A stretch of DNA of 34,824 nt, from the NCBI GenBank assembly GCA_011176535.1, contig DUEP01000011.1, positions 9,984 through 44,807 of the forward strand. The letters run 5' to 3'. Below the pieces are notes generated by a model. That model made no database searches and was not told the origin of the DNA. It saw only the letters and a list, made by a program, of their open reading frames with translations. Shown here piece by piece: positions 8,573-16,394 of this stretch (position 1 is its first letter; every line of letters begins with the position of its first letter). This stretch comes from Anaerolineae bacterium. Lineage in GTDB: Bacteria > Chloroflexota > Anaerolineae > Anaerolineales > DRMV01. Both the position numbers and the translations under genes were made by a program.

Positions 8573-9748
8573 ATGGCCATAGATGTTGCTCAGGCCCGTG
8601 CCGAGACACCCGGCTGCGCCCATGTGGTGCACTTCAACAACGCTGGCGCGGCGCTCATGCCGCAGCCGGTGTTGGAAGCGCTCCACGATTATCTGGATTT
8701 GGAGGCTCGCCTGGGGGGCTACGAGGCCGCCGATGCCCGGGCCGAGGACCTGGAGCGGTTCTATACCACCGCTGCCCGCCTGCTCAACGCCTCGCCCGAT
8801 GAAATCGCCTTCGCCGAGAGCGCCACGCGGGCTTTCCAGATGGTGTTTTACGCTTTCGCCTTTCGTCCCGGCGAGCGCATCGTCACCTGTCTGGCCGAGT
8901 ACGGAAGCCAGGTGATTGCCTATTTGCAGCAGGCGCGGCGTTACGGGGTGGAGGTGGTGTTCGCCCCTAACGACGGCTCAGGGCAGGTGGATGTGGCCGC
9001 CCTGGACGACTTGCTCGACGAGCGCACCCGTCTCATCGCCGTGGCCCATATCCCCACAGGCAACGGGCTGGTCAATCCGGTGCACGAGGTGGGACGGATC
9101 GCCCGTGCCCATGGGATCCCCTTCTTGCTCGACGCCACCCAGAGTGTGGGCCAACTCCCCGTGGATGTGCAGGCCATTGGCTGCGATATGCTGGTCACCA
9201 CGGGGCGTAAATATCGGCGCGGGCCGCGAGGTACGGGACTGCTCTATGTGCGCCGGGATTTGCTGGCGCACATAGAGCCCCCAATGCTCGACTTGCACGC
9301 GGCCACCCTGACCTCCCCCTCCACGTATCAGGTCCGTCCGGACGCCCGGCGGTGCGAGGCCTGGGAGCAGAACCTGGCGGGCAAGGTCGCCCTGGAAGCC
9401 GCCATGGCGTATGCCATGCGCTGGGGATTGGAAGCCATCCGGGAGTGGGTGTTCACTCTAGGTGAGATGTTGCGCCAGCGGCTCCGGCAGGTACCGGGGG
9501 TCCGGGTGACCGATGTGGGCGCGCAGAAAAGCGGGATCGTGACCTTTGTCCCCGGGGCGCGTTCGGCCGCCGAGGTCCGGGATCGGCTCCGAAGGCAGGG
9601 GATTCATGTCTCGGTATCCCGAGGCTCAGGGAGCCTGGTACTCTTTCGGGAATTGGCGCTTAGGGAGGTGGTGCGGGCCTCGGTGCACTACTACAACACC
9701 GAGGAGGAAGTAGAACGGTTCGTCGCTGCATTGAGGGGGATGTTATAG
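8573..9748 (+). CDS. Class V aminotransferase-fold PLP enzyme
   Basis: A 391-residue PLP enzyme of the aminotransferase V / cysteine desulfurase superfamily. Visible motifs are the PLP-phosphate Ser/Thr region FAESATRAFQ, the ring-stacking and Asp region FLLDATQSVGQLPVDV, and the Schiff-base lysine in TTGRKYRRGPRGTG. The C-terminal small domain ends with the SVHYYNTEEEVERF strand. GRKY-xx-GPRGTG is typical of the branch that includes isopenicillin-N-epimerase-like and EgtE-like C-S lyases, rather than NifS/IscS. No active-site Cys loop of IscS type is evident. Substrate is unknown. It follows the DHH fusion by 36 bases and is the last gene before a convergent boundary. Confidence 0.82.
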   Translation: MAIDVAQARAETPGCAHVVHFNNAGAALMPQPVLEALHDYLDLEARLGGYEAADARAEDLERFYTTAARLLNASPDEIAFAESATRAFQMVFYAFAFRPGERIVTCLAEYGSQVIAYLQQARRYGVEVVFAPNDGSGQVDVAALDDLLDERTRLIAVAHIPTGNGLVNPVHEVGRIARAHGIPFLLDATQSVGQLPVDVQAIGCDMLVTTGRKYRRGPRGTGLLYVRRDLLAHIEPPMLDLHAATLTSPSTYQVRPDARRCEAWEQNLAGKVALEAAMAYAMRWGLEAIREWVFTLGEMLRQRLRQVPGVRVTDVGAQKSGIVTFVPGARSAAEVRDRLRRQGIHVSVSRGSGSLVLFRELALREVVRASVHYYNTEEEVERFVAALRGML

Positions 9749-9749
9749 G

Positions 9750-9773
9750 GGGGCGACCCTGCCGGGCCGCCCC
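9750..9773. terminator. GC-rich hairpin at convergent gene ends
   Basis: GGGGCGACCC and GGGCCGCCCC (arms 9750-9759 and 9764-9773) pair with one mismatch around a 4-base loop. It lies between the convergent stop codons at 9748 and 9779. There is no T-run, so terminator function is a guess. Confidence 0.4.
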
Positions 9774-9778
9774 ATGGC

Positions 9779-12121
9779 TTAGCCGCGGTAGGCCAGCAAA
9801 CGCAGGCCGTTGAGCACCACGAGCACGGTGCTGCCTTCGTGGCCGACAACCCCCAGGGGCAGGGGCAGGTCGGCGCCAAAGGCCAGGGCCACCAGGAGCA
9901 CGATGACGGCCAGCGAGAAGGTAAGGTTCTGCCACACCACACGCCGGGCGCGGCGGGCCAGGCCGATGGCGTAGGGCAGGTGGCTCAGGTTGTCGGCCAT
10001 GAGCACCACATCGGCGGTCTCTAAGGCCACATCGGTGCCGGCACCCCCCATGGCGATGCCCACATCGGCCGTGGCCAGGGCCGGGGCGTCGTTCACGCCG
10101 TCGCCCACCATGGCCGTGGGGCCGTAGCGCCGGCGGAGGCTCTCCAACACCGTGACCTTGTCTTTGGGCAACAGACGGGCGTAGGCTTCGTCCACGTCGA
10201 CCTGGCGGGCGATGGCCTGGGCCACCCGCTCGTTGTCCCCGGTGAGCATGACCACCCGCTCAATGCCCAGTTTCTTGAGCCGGACCACCACCTGGGGCGC
10301 GTCGGCGCGGATGGTGTCGGCCACGGCCACCACACCCAGCCAGGTCTGGGCAGTGGCGTCGTAAGCCAACATGGCGGTCTGGCCCTGCTCTTCCAGTTGA
10401 TGCAGCCGTTCGCGCAGGGCGGTGGGCAGCACCACATCGCGCTCGGCGAACAGGCGTTCGTTGCCGATCCAGAGGAGGTGCCCATCGACCCACCCCTCGA
10501 CCCCCTGGCCCACCAGGGCGCGGAAGTCCTCGGCCGCGGGCACTTCCAGACCGCGCTGCTGTGCCTCGTGAACGATGGCGCGGGCGATGGGGTGTTCGGA
10601 GCGGGCTTCCACGGCGGCCACCTGGCGGAGGAAGGCGTCTTCACGAACGTCATCGTAGGGGTACAGGCCAGTCACCTTGGGCTCCCCCTCGGTCAGGGTG
10701 CCGGTTTTGTCAAAGGCCACCACTTTGATCAGGGCCGTCTGCTCCAGGTAGGCCCCACCTTTGAAGAGCACGCCGTGGCGCGCGCCGTTGGCAATGGCCG
10801 AAAGGATGCTGGCCGGGGTGGAGATGACCAGGGCGCACGGGGAGGCCACCACCAGCCAGGTCATCGCCCGGTAGAAAGTGCGGTCGAAGGGAGTGTGGAA
10901 GCCCAACACCGGCACGACCACCAGGAGCACGGCCCCCAAGAGCACCAGTTTGGCATAGACCTGCTCGAAGTCGTCCAGCATGCGCTGGGTGCGCGCCTTG
11001 GCTTCCTGAGCCTTTTCGACCAGTTGCACGATTTTGGCCAGAGTGGTGTCCTGGGCCAGGTGGGTGACACGCACCTCCACGGCACCGGTGGTGTTCACCG
11101 TGCCGGCGAACACGGGGTCGCCAGGGCGCTTGGGCACAGGCACGGATTCGCCAGTGATGGGCGATTGATCGACTTCGGTCTCACCGCTCACCACCTCGCC
11201 GTCGATGGGGAAGCGTTCCCCAGGACGCACCAGGACGATGTCTTCCAGGCGCAGGGCTTCCACGGGGCGCTCGACCCAATCCGCGCCCTCTTTGACCAGC
11301 GCGATGGGCGGGCGGAGTTCGAGTAGTTTTTCGATGGCCTGGCGGTTGCGCCCCAGGGCGTATTCCTGCAAGGTGTTGGAAAGGGAAAACAGGAAGAGCA
11401 GGATGGCGCCTTCGGTGGGCTGCCCGATGAAGGCGGCCCCCAAAGCGGCCAGGATCATCAGCAGGTCCACATTGAATTCGCCGCGACGGAGGGCGCCCAC
11501 GCCCTCGATGGTGCCTAACAACCCCCCTGCGCCATAGGCCACGACGTACAGGGCGGTGATGCTCCGGGCAGGCAGGCCGATCCGCGCGCCGAAGGCGGCC
11601 AGCAGAAGGGTGATCAGGGTGATTGTGGTGAACATGGCCTGGGCGCGGATGCCCGTCAGCCCCCAGCGCTCCCAGATGGGGAGGCGTTCCTCGGTCCCTG
11701 CAGAGGGGGCAATCGTGACCTCGGCCGTGGCACGGGCGCTGTCGGTTTGCGGACCGATGTGGACTTCAATTTGTCCGTCCTGATAGGTGGCCGCAGGTTG
11801 GAAGGCCCCTTGGGCCAGGGCCTGAAAATGGGCGGTGAGTTCCTTGCCCAGGTCGGCCGCGCAGTCGGCGCAGGCCGGCGTGTTGGCCAGGGCGCAGCGT
11901 TGCACCTGGGCCCAGGCTTTTTCCCCGGCGCGGCGCACCACGCTCAGAGCCTGACCCCGATCCATCACCCGCGGGTCGTAGACGATCTTCAGCCGGCCTT
12001 GCTGGAGGTCTAACTTGGCTTCCTGGATGCCTGCGTGCCCGCGCAGGGCATCGCTAAGGACATCGGTACACCGCAGATGTGGTGGGGCGACGGGCGTTTT
12101 CTCCAGGGTTTTGGTCGTCAT
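9779..12121 (-). CDS. P1B-4-type heavy-metal ATPase, probable Fe(II)/Co(II) efflux
   Basis: A 780-residue P-type ATPase that exports metal ions across the inner membrane. Motifs are TGES in the actuator domain (near 323), the transmembrane metal site SPCALV (near 430), the phosphorylated DKTGTLTEGEP (near 471), GDGVNDAPAL, and HEGST in the last helix (near 760). SPC in place of CPC, together with HEG in the last helix, is the signature of the P1B-4 group (CtpD, CoaT, PfeT), whose members move Fe(II), Co(II) or Zn(II) rather than Cu. The N-terminal ferredoxin-like domain lacks the usual CxxC, but a CADC pair lies in the linker before the first helix. The PerR-like regulator just upstream favours iron, as in the Bacillus PerR-PfeT pair. 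A GGGAG run precedes the ATG. Confidence 0.92.
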   Translation of the reverse strand: MTTKTLEKTPVAPPHLRCTDVLSDALRGHAGIQEAKLDLQQGRLKIVYDPRVMDRGQALSVVRRAGEKAWAQVQRCALANTPACADCAADLGKELTAHFQALAQGAFQPAATYQDGQIEVHIGPQTDSARATAEVTIAPSAGTEERLPIWERWGLTGIRAQAMFTTITLITLLLAAFGARIGLPARSITALYVVAYGAGGLLGTIEGVGALRRGEFNVDLLMILAALGAAFIGQPTEGAILLFLFSLSNTLQEYALGRNRQAIEKLLELRPPIALVKEGADWVERPVEALRLEDIVLVRPGERFPIDGEVVSGETEVDQSPITGESVPVPKRPGDPVFAGTVNTTGAVEVRVTHLAQDTTLAKIVQLVEKAQEAKARTQRMLDDFEQVYAKLVLLGAVLLVVVPVLGFHTPFDRTFYRAMTWLVVASPCALVISTPASILSAIANGARHGVLFKGGAYLEQTALIKVVAFDKTGTLTEGEPKVTGLYPYDDVREDAFLRQVAAVEARSEHPIARAIVHEAQQRGLEVPAAEDFRALVGQGVEGWVDGHLLWIGNERLFAERDVVLPTALRERLHQLEEQGQTAMLAYDATAQTWLGVVAVADTIRADAPQVVVRLKKLGIERVVMLTGDNERVAQAIARQVDVDEAYARLLPKDKVTVLESLRRRYGPTAMVGDGVNDAPALATADVGIAMGGAGTDVALETADVVLMADNLSHLPYAIGLARRARRVVWQNLTFSLAVIVLLVALAFGADLPLPLGVVGHEGSTVLVVLNGLRLLAYRG

Positions 12122-12202
12122 CTTTCACTCCCGATGTGCTCAGGTTCGTCAACCGGGTTTTCGAGAAAAATGGGGTGGGTTCCACGAGGCGTGCGAAACA
12201 GC

Positions 12203-12228
12203 CCTCAAGGGTCGCTGAAGCCTTGAGG
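12203..12228 (-). terminator. Hairpin between regulator and metal ATPase genes
   Basis: On the minus strand CCTCAAGG and CCTTGAGG (12228-12221 and 12210-12203) form a perfect 8-bp stem in the 144-base gap. Only a weak T-rich tail follows. It may attenuate read-through from the regulator into the ATPase gene or separate two units. A TTGACG about 35 bases before the ATPase start could be its own -35. Confidence 0.4.
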
Positions 12229-12265
12229 TTGGCCGATTTTCGCGATGAGGGAAGGAGGACGTGGG

Positions 12266-12766
12266 TTAGTTTTGGGTTTCCTGAGCCTGTGAGGTCATGG
12301 GCTCAGGATGGGGAGTGTCCGTTTCCCGCTGGCAGTCGGGGCACAGACCGTAATACATGATGCGGGCCCCCAACATGCGGTACCCCGTCAGGCGCTGGGC
12401 TTCCTCCTCCAGAGCGGAAAGTTGCGCCAAAGGCAGATCGACGATGCGGTGGCATCGCACGCAGGCCAGGTTGAGATGGGGATCGATGTCGGCGTCGTAG
12501 TGCATGGTGTTGTCGCCTGCGTCGCCTAAGGCGTGGACCGCGCCCAGTTCGACCAACGCCTCCAGGGTGTTGTAGACTGTGGCCAGGGAAAGCGAAGGGA
12601 AAGAGGGTTTCAGGTCCTCGTAAATCTGTTGCGCCGTGGGATGGGTCTCTTTGGTGGCCAGATAGCGACAAATGACCCGTCGCTGCGCGGTAAGGCGCAG
12701 CCCACTGGCTTGCAGGGTTTCCAGAAGGCGCTTCTCGATGGCTTGGATGGTTTCGGCTGTTCGCAT
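12266..12766 (-). CDS. Fur-family regulator, PerR-like
   Basis: A 166-residue metal-dependent repressor. The N-terminal winged helix is clear (LTAQRRVICRYL, THPTAQQIYEDL, SLATVYNTLEALVE). The dimerisation domain keeps both structural-zinc CxxC pairs (CVRC and CPDC). In the regulatory site the Asp six residues before the His is present (HYDADIDPHLN). This is the Asp of PerR that favours Fe(II)/Mn(II) sensing by His oxidation. The second oxidisable His of Bacillus PerR is Asn here (PHLN instead of HxH). I chose the ATG at 12766 because GCGAGG precedes it. An in-frame extension to 12880 would run through the promoter and is rejected. Likely targets are itself and the downstream ATPase. Confidence 0.9.
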   Translation of the reverse strand: MRTAETIQAIEKRLLETLQASGLRLTAQRRVICRYLATKETHPTAQQIYEDLKPSFPSLSLATVYNTLEALVELGAVHALGDAGDNTMHYDADIDPHLNLACVRCHRIVDLPLAQLSALEEEAQRLTGYRMLGARIMYYGLCPDCQRETDTPHPEPMTSQAQETQN

Positions 12767-12810
12767 GGGAACCTCGCTCTCGGTGTGGAACAGTTTTTTC
12801 TTTGTCTTCA

Positions 12811-12849
12811 TTCTAAAGAAAATTGTACCAGAAACGCGGGAGTTGGCAA
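12811..12849 (-). promoter_or_regulatory. Promoter of PerR-like gene with possible operator
   Basis: On the minus strand there is -35 TTGCCA (12849-12844), a 16-base spacer and -10 TACAAT (12827-12822). Just after it, at the expected start, lies the inverted repeat TTCTTTAGAA (12820-12811) in an AT-rich setting. This could be an autoregulatory Fur/PerR-type box, although it does not match the classical Per box well. Confidence 0.7.
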
Positions 12850-12922
12850 CTGTATAGAAAAAGGATACCGCATGTTGCATTTTTCACCTCCCTCGTTTTC
12901 CCCCTGGTGGGAACGAATGCAG

Positions 12923-12928
12923 TATAAT
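12923..12928 (+). promoter_or_regulatory. Possible -10 element for the deaminase-CYTH gene
   Basis: TATAAT at 12923-12928 is a perfect -10, but no good -35 is seen 16-18 bases upstream. It would give a leader of about 120 bases before the ATG at 13058. Confidence 0.5.
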
Positions 12929-12951
12929 CAACCAACCAGCAGAGCACCGGT

Positions 12952-13010
12952 ACCCTGATGACCACGCCATCAGGGTGGCAACGCGAGGCCGACTTTTCGC
13001 CTTTTTGGAA
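12952..13010 (+). promoter_or_regulatory. Structured leader with T-box-like core
   Basis: ACCCTGATG (12952-12960) and CATCAGGGT (12968-12976) form a perfect 9-bp hairpin. Overlapping it, 12972-12985 reads AGGGTGGCAACGCG, one mismatch from the T-box consensus AGGGTGGNACCGCG. A GCGA/TCGC pairing and a T5 run follow (13000-13007), as in T-box terminators. No Stem I or specifier loop fits upstream in the roughly 20 bases after the -10, so a full T-box is not supported. It could be a remnant, a different riboregulator, or chance. Confidence 0.35.
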
Positions 13011-13057
13011 GACCATTCGACTTGTCAGGGGGCATGCTGAGAAGAAGGAGGTTGTCG

Positions 13058-15040
13058 ATGAAATCATCGGTAGACTGGTTGTTGACCAACGCGCTGGTCC
13101 TCACCATGGACACTGAGATGCGCATCTACGAACCCGGCGCGGTCGCCGTGCAGGGCGAGACCATTGTGGCCATGGGCCCGGAGGCGGAGATCACGGCTGC
13201 CTATCAGGCCCGGCACACCCTGGACTGTGGGGGCAAAGCCTTGCTCCCCGGCCTGGTGAACGCCCACACCCATGTGCCGATGACCCTGCTGCGGGGGCTG
13301 GCCGACGACCTGCGCCTGGATGTCTGGCTGTTGGGCTACATGATGCCGGTGGAACGGGAGTTCGTCTCACCGGAGTTCGTGCGCCTGGGCACTTTGCTGG
13401 CTGCTGCTGAACTCATCCGCTCCGGCGTGACGGCTTTCGCCGACATGTACTACTTTGAAGAAGAAGTGGCCCGCGCCACGGCCGAAGCCGGGTTGCGAGC
13501 CGTGGCCGCTCAGACGGTGCTCAAATTCCCCACCCCGGATGCGGCCTCTTATGAGGAGGGCCTCGAACGGGCCGAGGCCTTCATCCGCCAGTGGAAGGGC
13601 CACCCGCTCATCGTCCCCGCGGTGGCGCCTCACGCCCCTTACACCACCACGCCGGAAATCCTCAAAGCCTGCACGGATCTGGCTGTGCGCTATGATGTAC
13701 CCCTGCACATCCACCTTTCCGAGACCGCCCAGGAGGTCGAGGAGATGCGCCAGGCCACGGGCATGCCGGTGATCCCCTATGTGAAGAAGCAGGGCCTTTT
13801 TGAGGCCAAGGTGATCGCGGCGCACTGTGTGCACATCGACGAGGGCGAGATGCACACGCTGGAGCACAACGCGGCCGGGGTGGCGCACAACCCTACCTCC
13901 AATCTCAAACTGGCCTCGGGTATTGCGCCGGTAGCCAAGATGCTCGAGGTGGGCGTCAAGGTGGGCATCGGCACCGACGGCACGGCCAGCAACAACGACC
14001 TGGACATGTTCGAGGAAGTGCGCCTGGCCGCCCTTCTGGCCAAAGGCGCCACGGGGGACCCCACGGCCCTGCCGGCTTCCACGGCCCTGCTCATGGCCAC
14101 CCGCATGGGCGCTGAAGCCCTGCACATCGATCACCTGGTGGGCTCCTTGGAGCCGGGCAAGCGGGCCGACCTGATTTTGGTGGATATCTCTCCGGTGCAC
14201 AACAGCCCTCACTTCCGCCACGACCCCAACGCGCCTTACGCCCAACTCATCTACGCCGCCAAATCCACTGATGTCACCGATGTGATGGTCAACGGGCGCT
14301 GGCTGATGCGCGAGCGCCAACTGCTCACCGTGAATGAGGAGGACCTGTTGGCCCAGGCGGCCGAGTACGCCCGCCGTATCGACGCCTTCCTCATCCGCCG
14401 CGAGCAGTCGGTGCTTTCCAAACTGGTGGCCATCGAAAGCGCCACCGAAGAGGAGAGTTTCGAAGTGCAGGTCAAGGTGCGCGTGGCCGATCGGGAGGCC
14501 GTGCGGCACGCCATTTTGGAGCATCCCGACCTACGCATCCTCTACAGTCGCCACTACCGCCAGTACGACACCTACTTCGAGTTCGCCGACCCGGCCGAAG
14601 GGCGGTTGCGCTACCGCGAGGACGAGTTCATCGCTCCCGATGGCTCGGTGGAGCGGGTGCGTTATCGCCTCACCCTCATCGGCCCGGCCCACGAGCGCAC
14701 CTTCCCCCACGCCGTGGTGCTCAATCGCAGCCGCTACCTGGCCCAGGCCACCCACAGTCTGCGCTTCTATCGGGAGTACTTCAAGCCGGTGCGCGAGTTT
14801 ACCGTGGAGAAGGACCGCCTGCGCTGGAAGGTAGCCTTCCGCGACACGGAGTTCTACATCAACCTGGACCACCTCCTTCAACCTCCGCTGGGTGATTTCA
14901 TCGAGATCAAGGCCCGCACCTGGGCCCGCCGCGACGCCGAGAAGAAGGCGCAACTGGTGGCCGAATTGTTGACCACCCTAGGCGTCCAGGCCGAGGCGGC
15001 GTTGGAGGAGGATTACGCCGACCTGGTGGGCGCGGACTGA
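13058..15040 (+). CDS. SAH/MTA deaminase-like amidohydrolase fused to a CYTH domain
   Basis: A 660-residue two-domain protein. Residues 1 to about 435 form a metal-dependent amidohydrolase of the S-adenosylhomocysteine / methylthioadenosine deaminase group: NAHTHVP (His70, His72), HIHLSE near 218, AAHCVH, and the catalytic Asp in GTDGTASNNDLD near 307. The C-terminal 210 residues look like a CYTH (adenylate cyclase IV / triphosphatase) domain: a first strand FEVQVKVRV in the ExExK position (here Glu-x-Gln-x-Lys), QYDTYFEF, LRYRED, a middle YRLTLIGP strand and FIEIKART. CYTH enzymes act on triphosphates such as ATP, ThTP or PPPi. Other in-frame starts exist at 13022, but the ATG at 13058 has a perfect AAGGAGG six bases upstream. 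The activity of either half is inferred. Having both in one chain is unusual. Confidence 0.88.
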   Translation: MKSSVDWLLTNALVLTMDTEMRIYEPGAVAVQGETIVAMGPEAEITAAYQARHTLDCGGKALLPGLVNAHTHVPMTLLRGLADDLRLDVWLLGYMMPVEREFVSPEFVRLGTLLAAAELIRSGVTAFADMYYFEEEVARATAEAGLRAVAAQTVLKFPTPDAASYEEGLERAEAFIRQWKGHPLIVPAVAPHAPYTTTPEILKACTDLAVRYDVPLHIHLSETAQEVEEMRQATGMPVIPYVKKQGLFEAKVIAAHCVHIDEGEMHTLEHNAAGVAHNPTSNLKLASGIAPVAKMLEVGVKVGIGTDGTASNNDLDMFEEVRLAALLAKGATGDPTALPASTALLMATRMGAEALHIDHLVGSLEPGKRADLILVDISPVHNSPHFRHDPNAPYAQLIYAAKSTDVTDVMVNGRWLMRERQLLTVNEEDLLAQAAEYARRIDAFLIRREQSVLSKLVAIESATEEESFEVQVKVRVADREAVRHAILEHPDLRILYSRHYRQYDTYFEFADPAEGRLRYREDEFIAPDGSVERVRYRLTLIGPAHERTFPHAVVLNRSRYLAQATHSLRFYREYFKPVREFTVEKDRLRWKVAFRDTEFYINLDHLLQPPLGDFIEIKARTWARRDAEKKAQLVAELLTTLGVQAEAALEEDYADLVGAD

Positions 15041-15084
15041 TCCCCTGGGATGGCCTGTCCCCTGGGTTCTGGCCGGGATAGCGA

Positions 15085-15168
15085 GCCCCACCACTCCCCC
15101 TGTACCCCCCTCTCCTTCCCTTCCTAAGGGGAGGAGAGGGGGGAGCGGCGCAGGGGGGTGAGGTGGGT
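15085..15168. repeat. Imperfect palindromic REP-like element
   Basis: The inner stem is perfect: CCCCCCTCTCC (15105-15115) with GGAGAGGGGGG (15133-15143). The flanks CACTCCCCCTG and CAGGGGGGTG extend it with mismatches. C-rich/G-rich palindromes of this kind are often dispersed in Chloroflexota and cyanobacterial genomes. It may also terminate the upstream transcript. The neighbouring 15180-15215 is an ACGAAGTAC-type degenerate repeat (ACGAAG occurs twice). Confidence 0.65.
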
Positions 15169-15227
15169 ATCCTCGAAGACGACCCACGAAGTACGAATAC
15201 ACGAAGTCACGCACATCGAGGTGCTCT

Positions 15228-16394
15228 ATGAAGCCAGCCGTCAAGACGGCCTCTGGGGTAGGGATTTTCCCTTTCTTCAAAGTGTTCGTTGTGTCCTTTG
15301 GTCACTTCATCCACGACACCTTTTCGGCCTTTCTGGGCCCTTTGTTGCCCTGGCTCATTGAAAAGTTTGACCTGAGTTACGCCCAGGCGGGGAGCCTGAC
15401 GGCGTTCATTCAGGCTCCTTCGGCGCTCAACCCCTTCATCGGCTACCTGAGCGATCGCCTGGCGCTGCGTTATTTTGTCTCCCTGGCCCCGGCTGTGACG
15501 GCCACAGGCATGGTGTTGCTGGGGGTGATGCCCAACTACGTGGCCCTGGCGGCGTTGTTGTTGGTCACGGGGTTCAGCGTGGCCGCCTTCCATGCGCCTG
15601 CGCCGGCGTTGGTGGCCCACCTGGCGCCCAGGCAGGCTGGCCGGGGGATGAGTTTCTTCATGGCGGGCGGCGAGATGGGCCGGGTGGTGGGCCCCTTGCT
15701 GGCCGTGTGGGCCGTCGGGCTGTGGGGGCTGGAAGGATTGCCGCGCTTGCTGGTTCTGGGGTGGGGGGCGTCGTTGCTCCTTTTTTGGCAGGTGCGCCGT
15801 TTGCCTGTGAACATGCCCAGCCGCCCGGTGAGCGAGTTGTGGCCTGTGTTGCGTCGCCTGGCTTTGCCGCTCATCGTGCTGGTGATTGGACGCAGCCTGC
15901 TGCTGGGCTCCATGCAAACCTTCCTGCCCACCTATCTGAGCCAGACGGGGTTTTCCAAGGTGATGGGCGGCGTAGGTTATGCCTTGCTTTACGAATTGCC
16001 CGGCGTGGCGGGAGCCTTGATCGTGGGGCCGTGGAGTGACCGGGTGGGTCGCCCTCTCGCCATCGTGGGGGCCGTGGGCGTGGCCACGGGGGCTTTGCTC
16101 GGCTTTCTGTTCACCCCAGGCATGCTGCGCCTGGCTTGGCTGCCGGTGGTGGGTTTTGCGGCCCTTTCGGTGCAGCCAGTGATGCTGGCCCTGGTGCAGG
16201 ATCACGCCCCCCGGCACCGCGCCACGGCCAACGGCGCGTATTTGGGGCTGAGTTTTCTCATGCGTCCCCTTTCCGTGACCACCATCGGGGCGCTGGCCGA
16301 CCTGATGGGGTTGCGCTGGGCCTTTGTCCTGAGCGCCGGGGCCTCGCTGCTCGCCCTGCTCGCCCTTCCCTTCTTACCGGATGTGGAAGGATGA
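15228..16394 (+). CDS. MFS transporter, fosmidomycin-resistance (Fsr)-like
   Basis: A 388-residue major facilitator with about twelve hydrophobic segments. The first helix contains FGHFIHDTFSAFLGPLLPWL, matching the H-x3-D-x5-L-x-PLLP pattern of Fsr-like exporters. The fourth-helix motif VAAFHAPAPA corresponds to the family's GxGxAxFHP-type signature. Fsr pumps export fosmidomycin, but many relatives have unknown substrates, so drug efflux is not claimed. The ATG at 15228 has a weak CGAGG about six bases upstream. The stop overlaps the ATG of the next gene (ATGA at 16391-16394), so the two are coupled. Confidence 0.83.
   Translation: MKPAVKTASGVGIFPFFKVFVVSFGHFIHDTFSAFLGPLLPWLIEKFDLSYAQAGSLTAFIQAPSALNPFIGYLSDRLALRYFVSLAPAVTATGMVLLGVMPNYVALAALLLVTGFSVAAFHAPAPALVAHLAPRQAGRGMSFFMAGGEMGRVVGPLLAVWAVGLWGLEGLPRLLVLGWGASLLLFWQVRRLPVNMPSRPVSELWPVLRRLALPLIVLVIGRSLLLGSMQTFLPTYLSQTGFSKVMGGVGYALLYELPGVAGALIVGPWSDRVGRPLAIVGAVGVATGALLGFLFTPGMLRLAWLPVVGFAALSVQPVMLALVQDHAPRHRATANGAYLGLSFLMRPLSVTTIGALADLMGLRWAFVLSAGASLLALLALPFLPDVEG

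Noticed and set aside
12767-12880. N-terminal extension of the PerR-like protein
   Set aside because: It would run through the -10 and -35 elements, and the ATG at 12766 has its own ribosome site and fits family length.
12972-12985. Complete T-box riboswitch
   Set aside because: The core matches, but no Stem I or specifier loop fits between the likely start and the core, so it is kept only as a lead.
13367-14524. 385-codon minus-strand ORF
   Set aside because: It is a His/Gly-rich shadow of the amidohydrolase gene.
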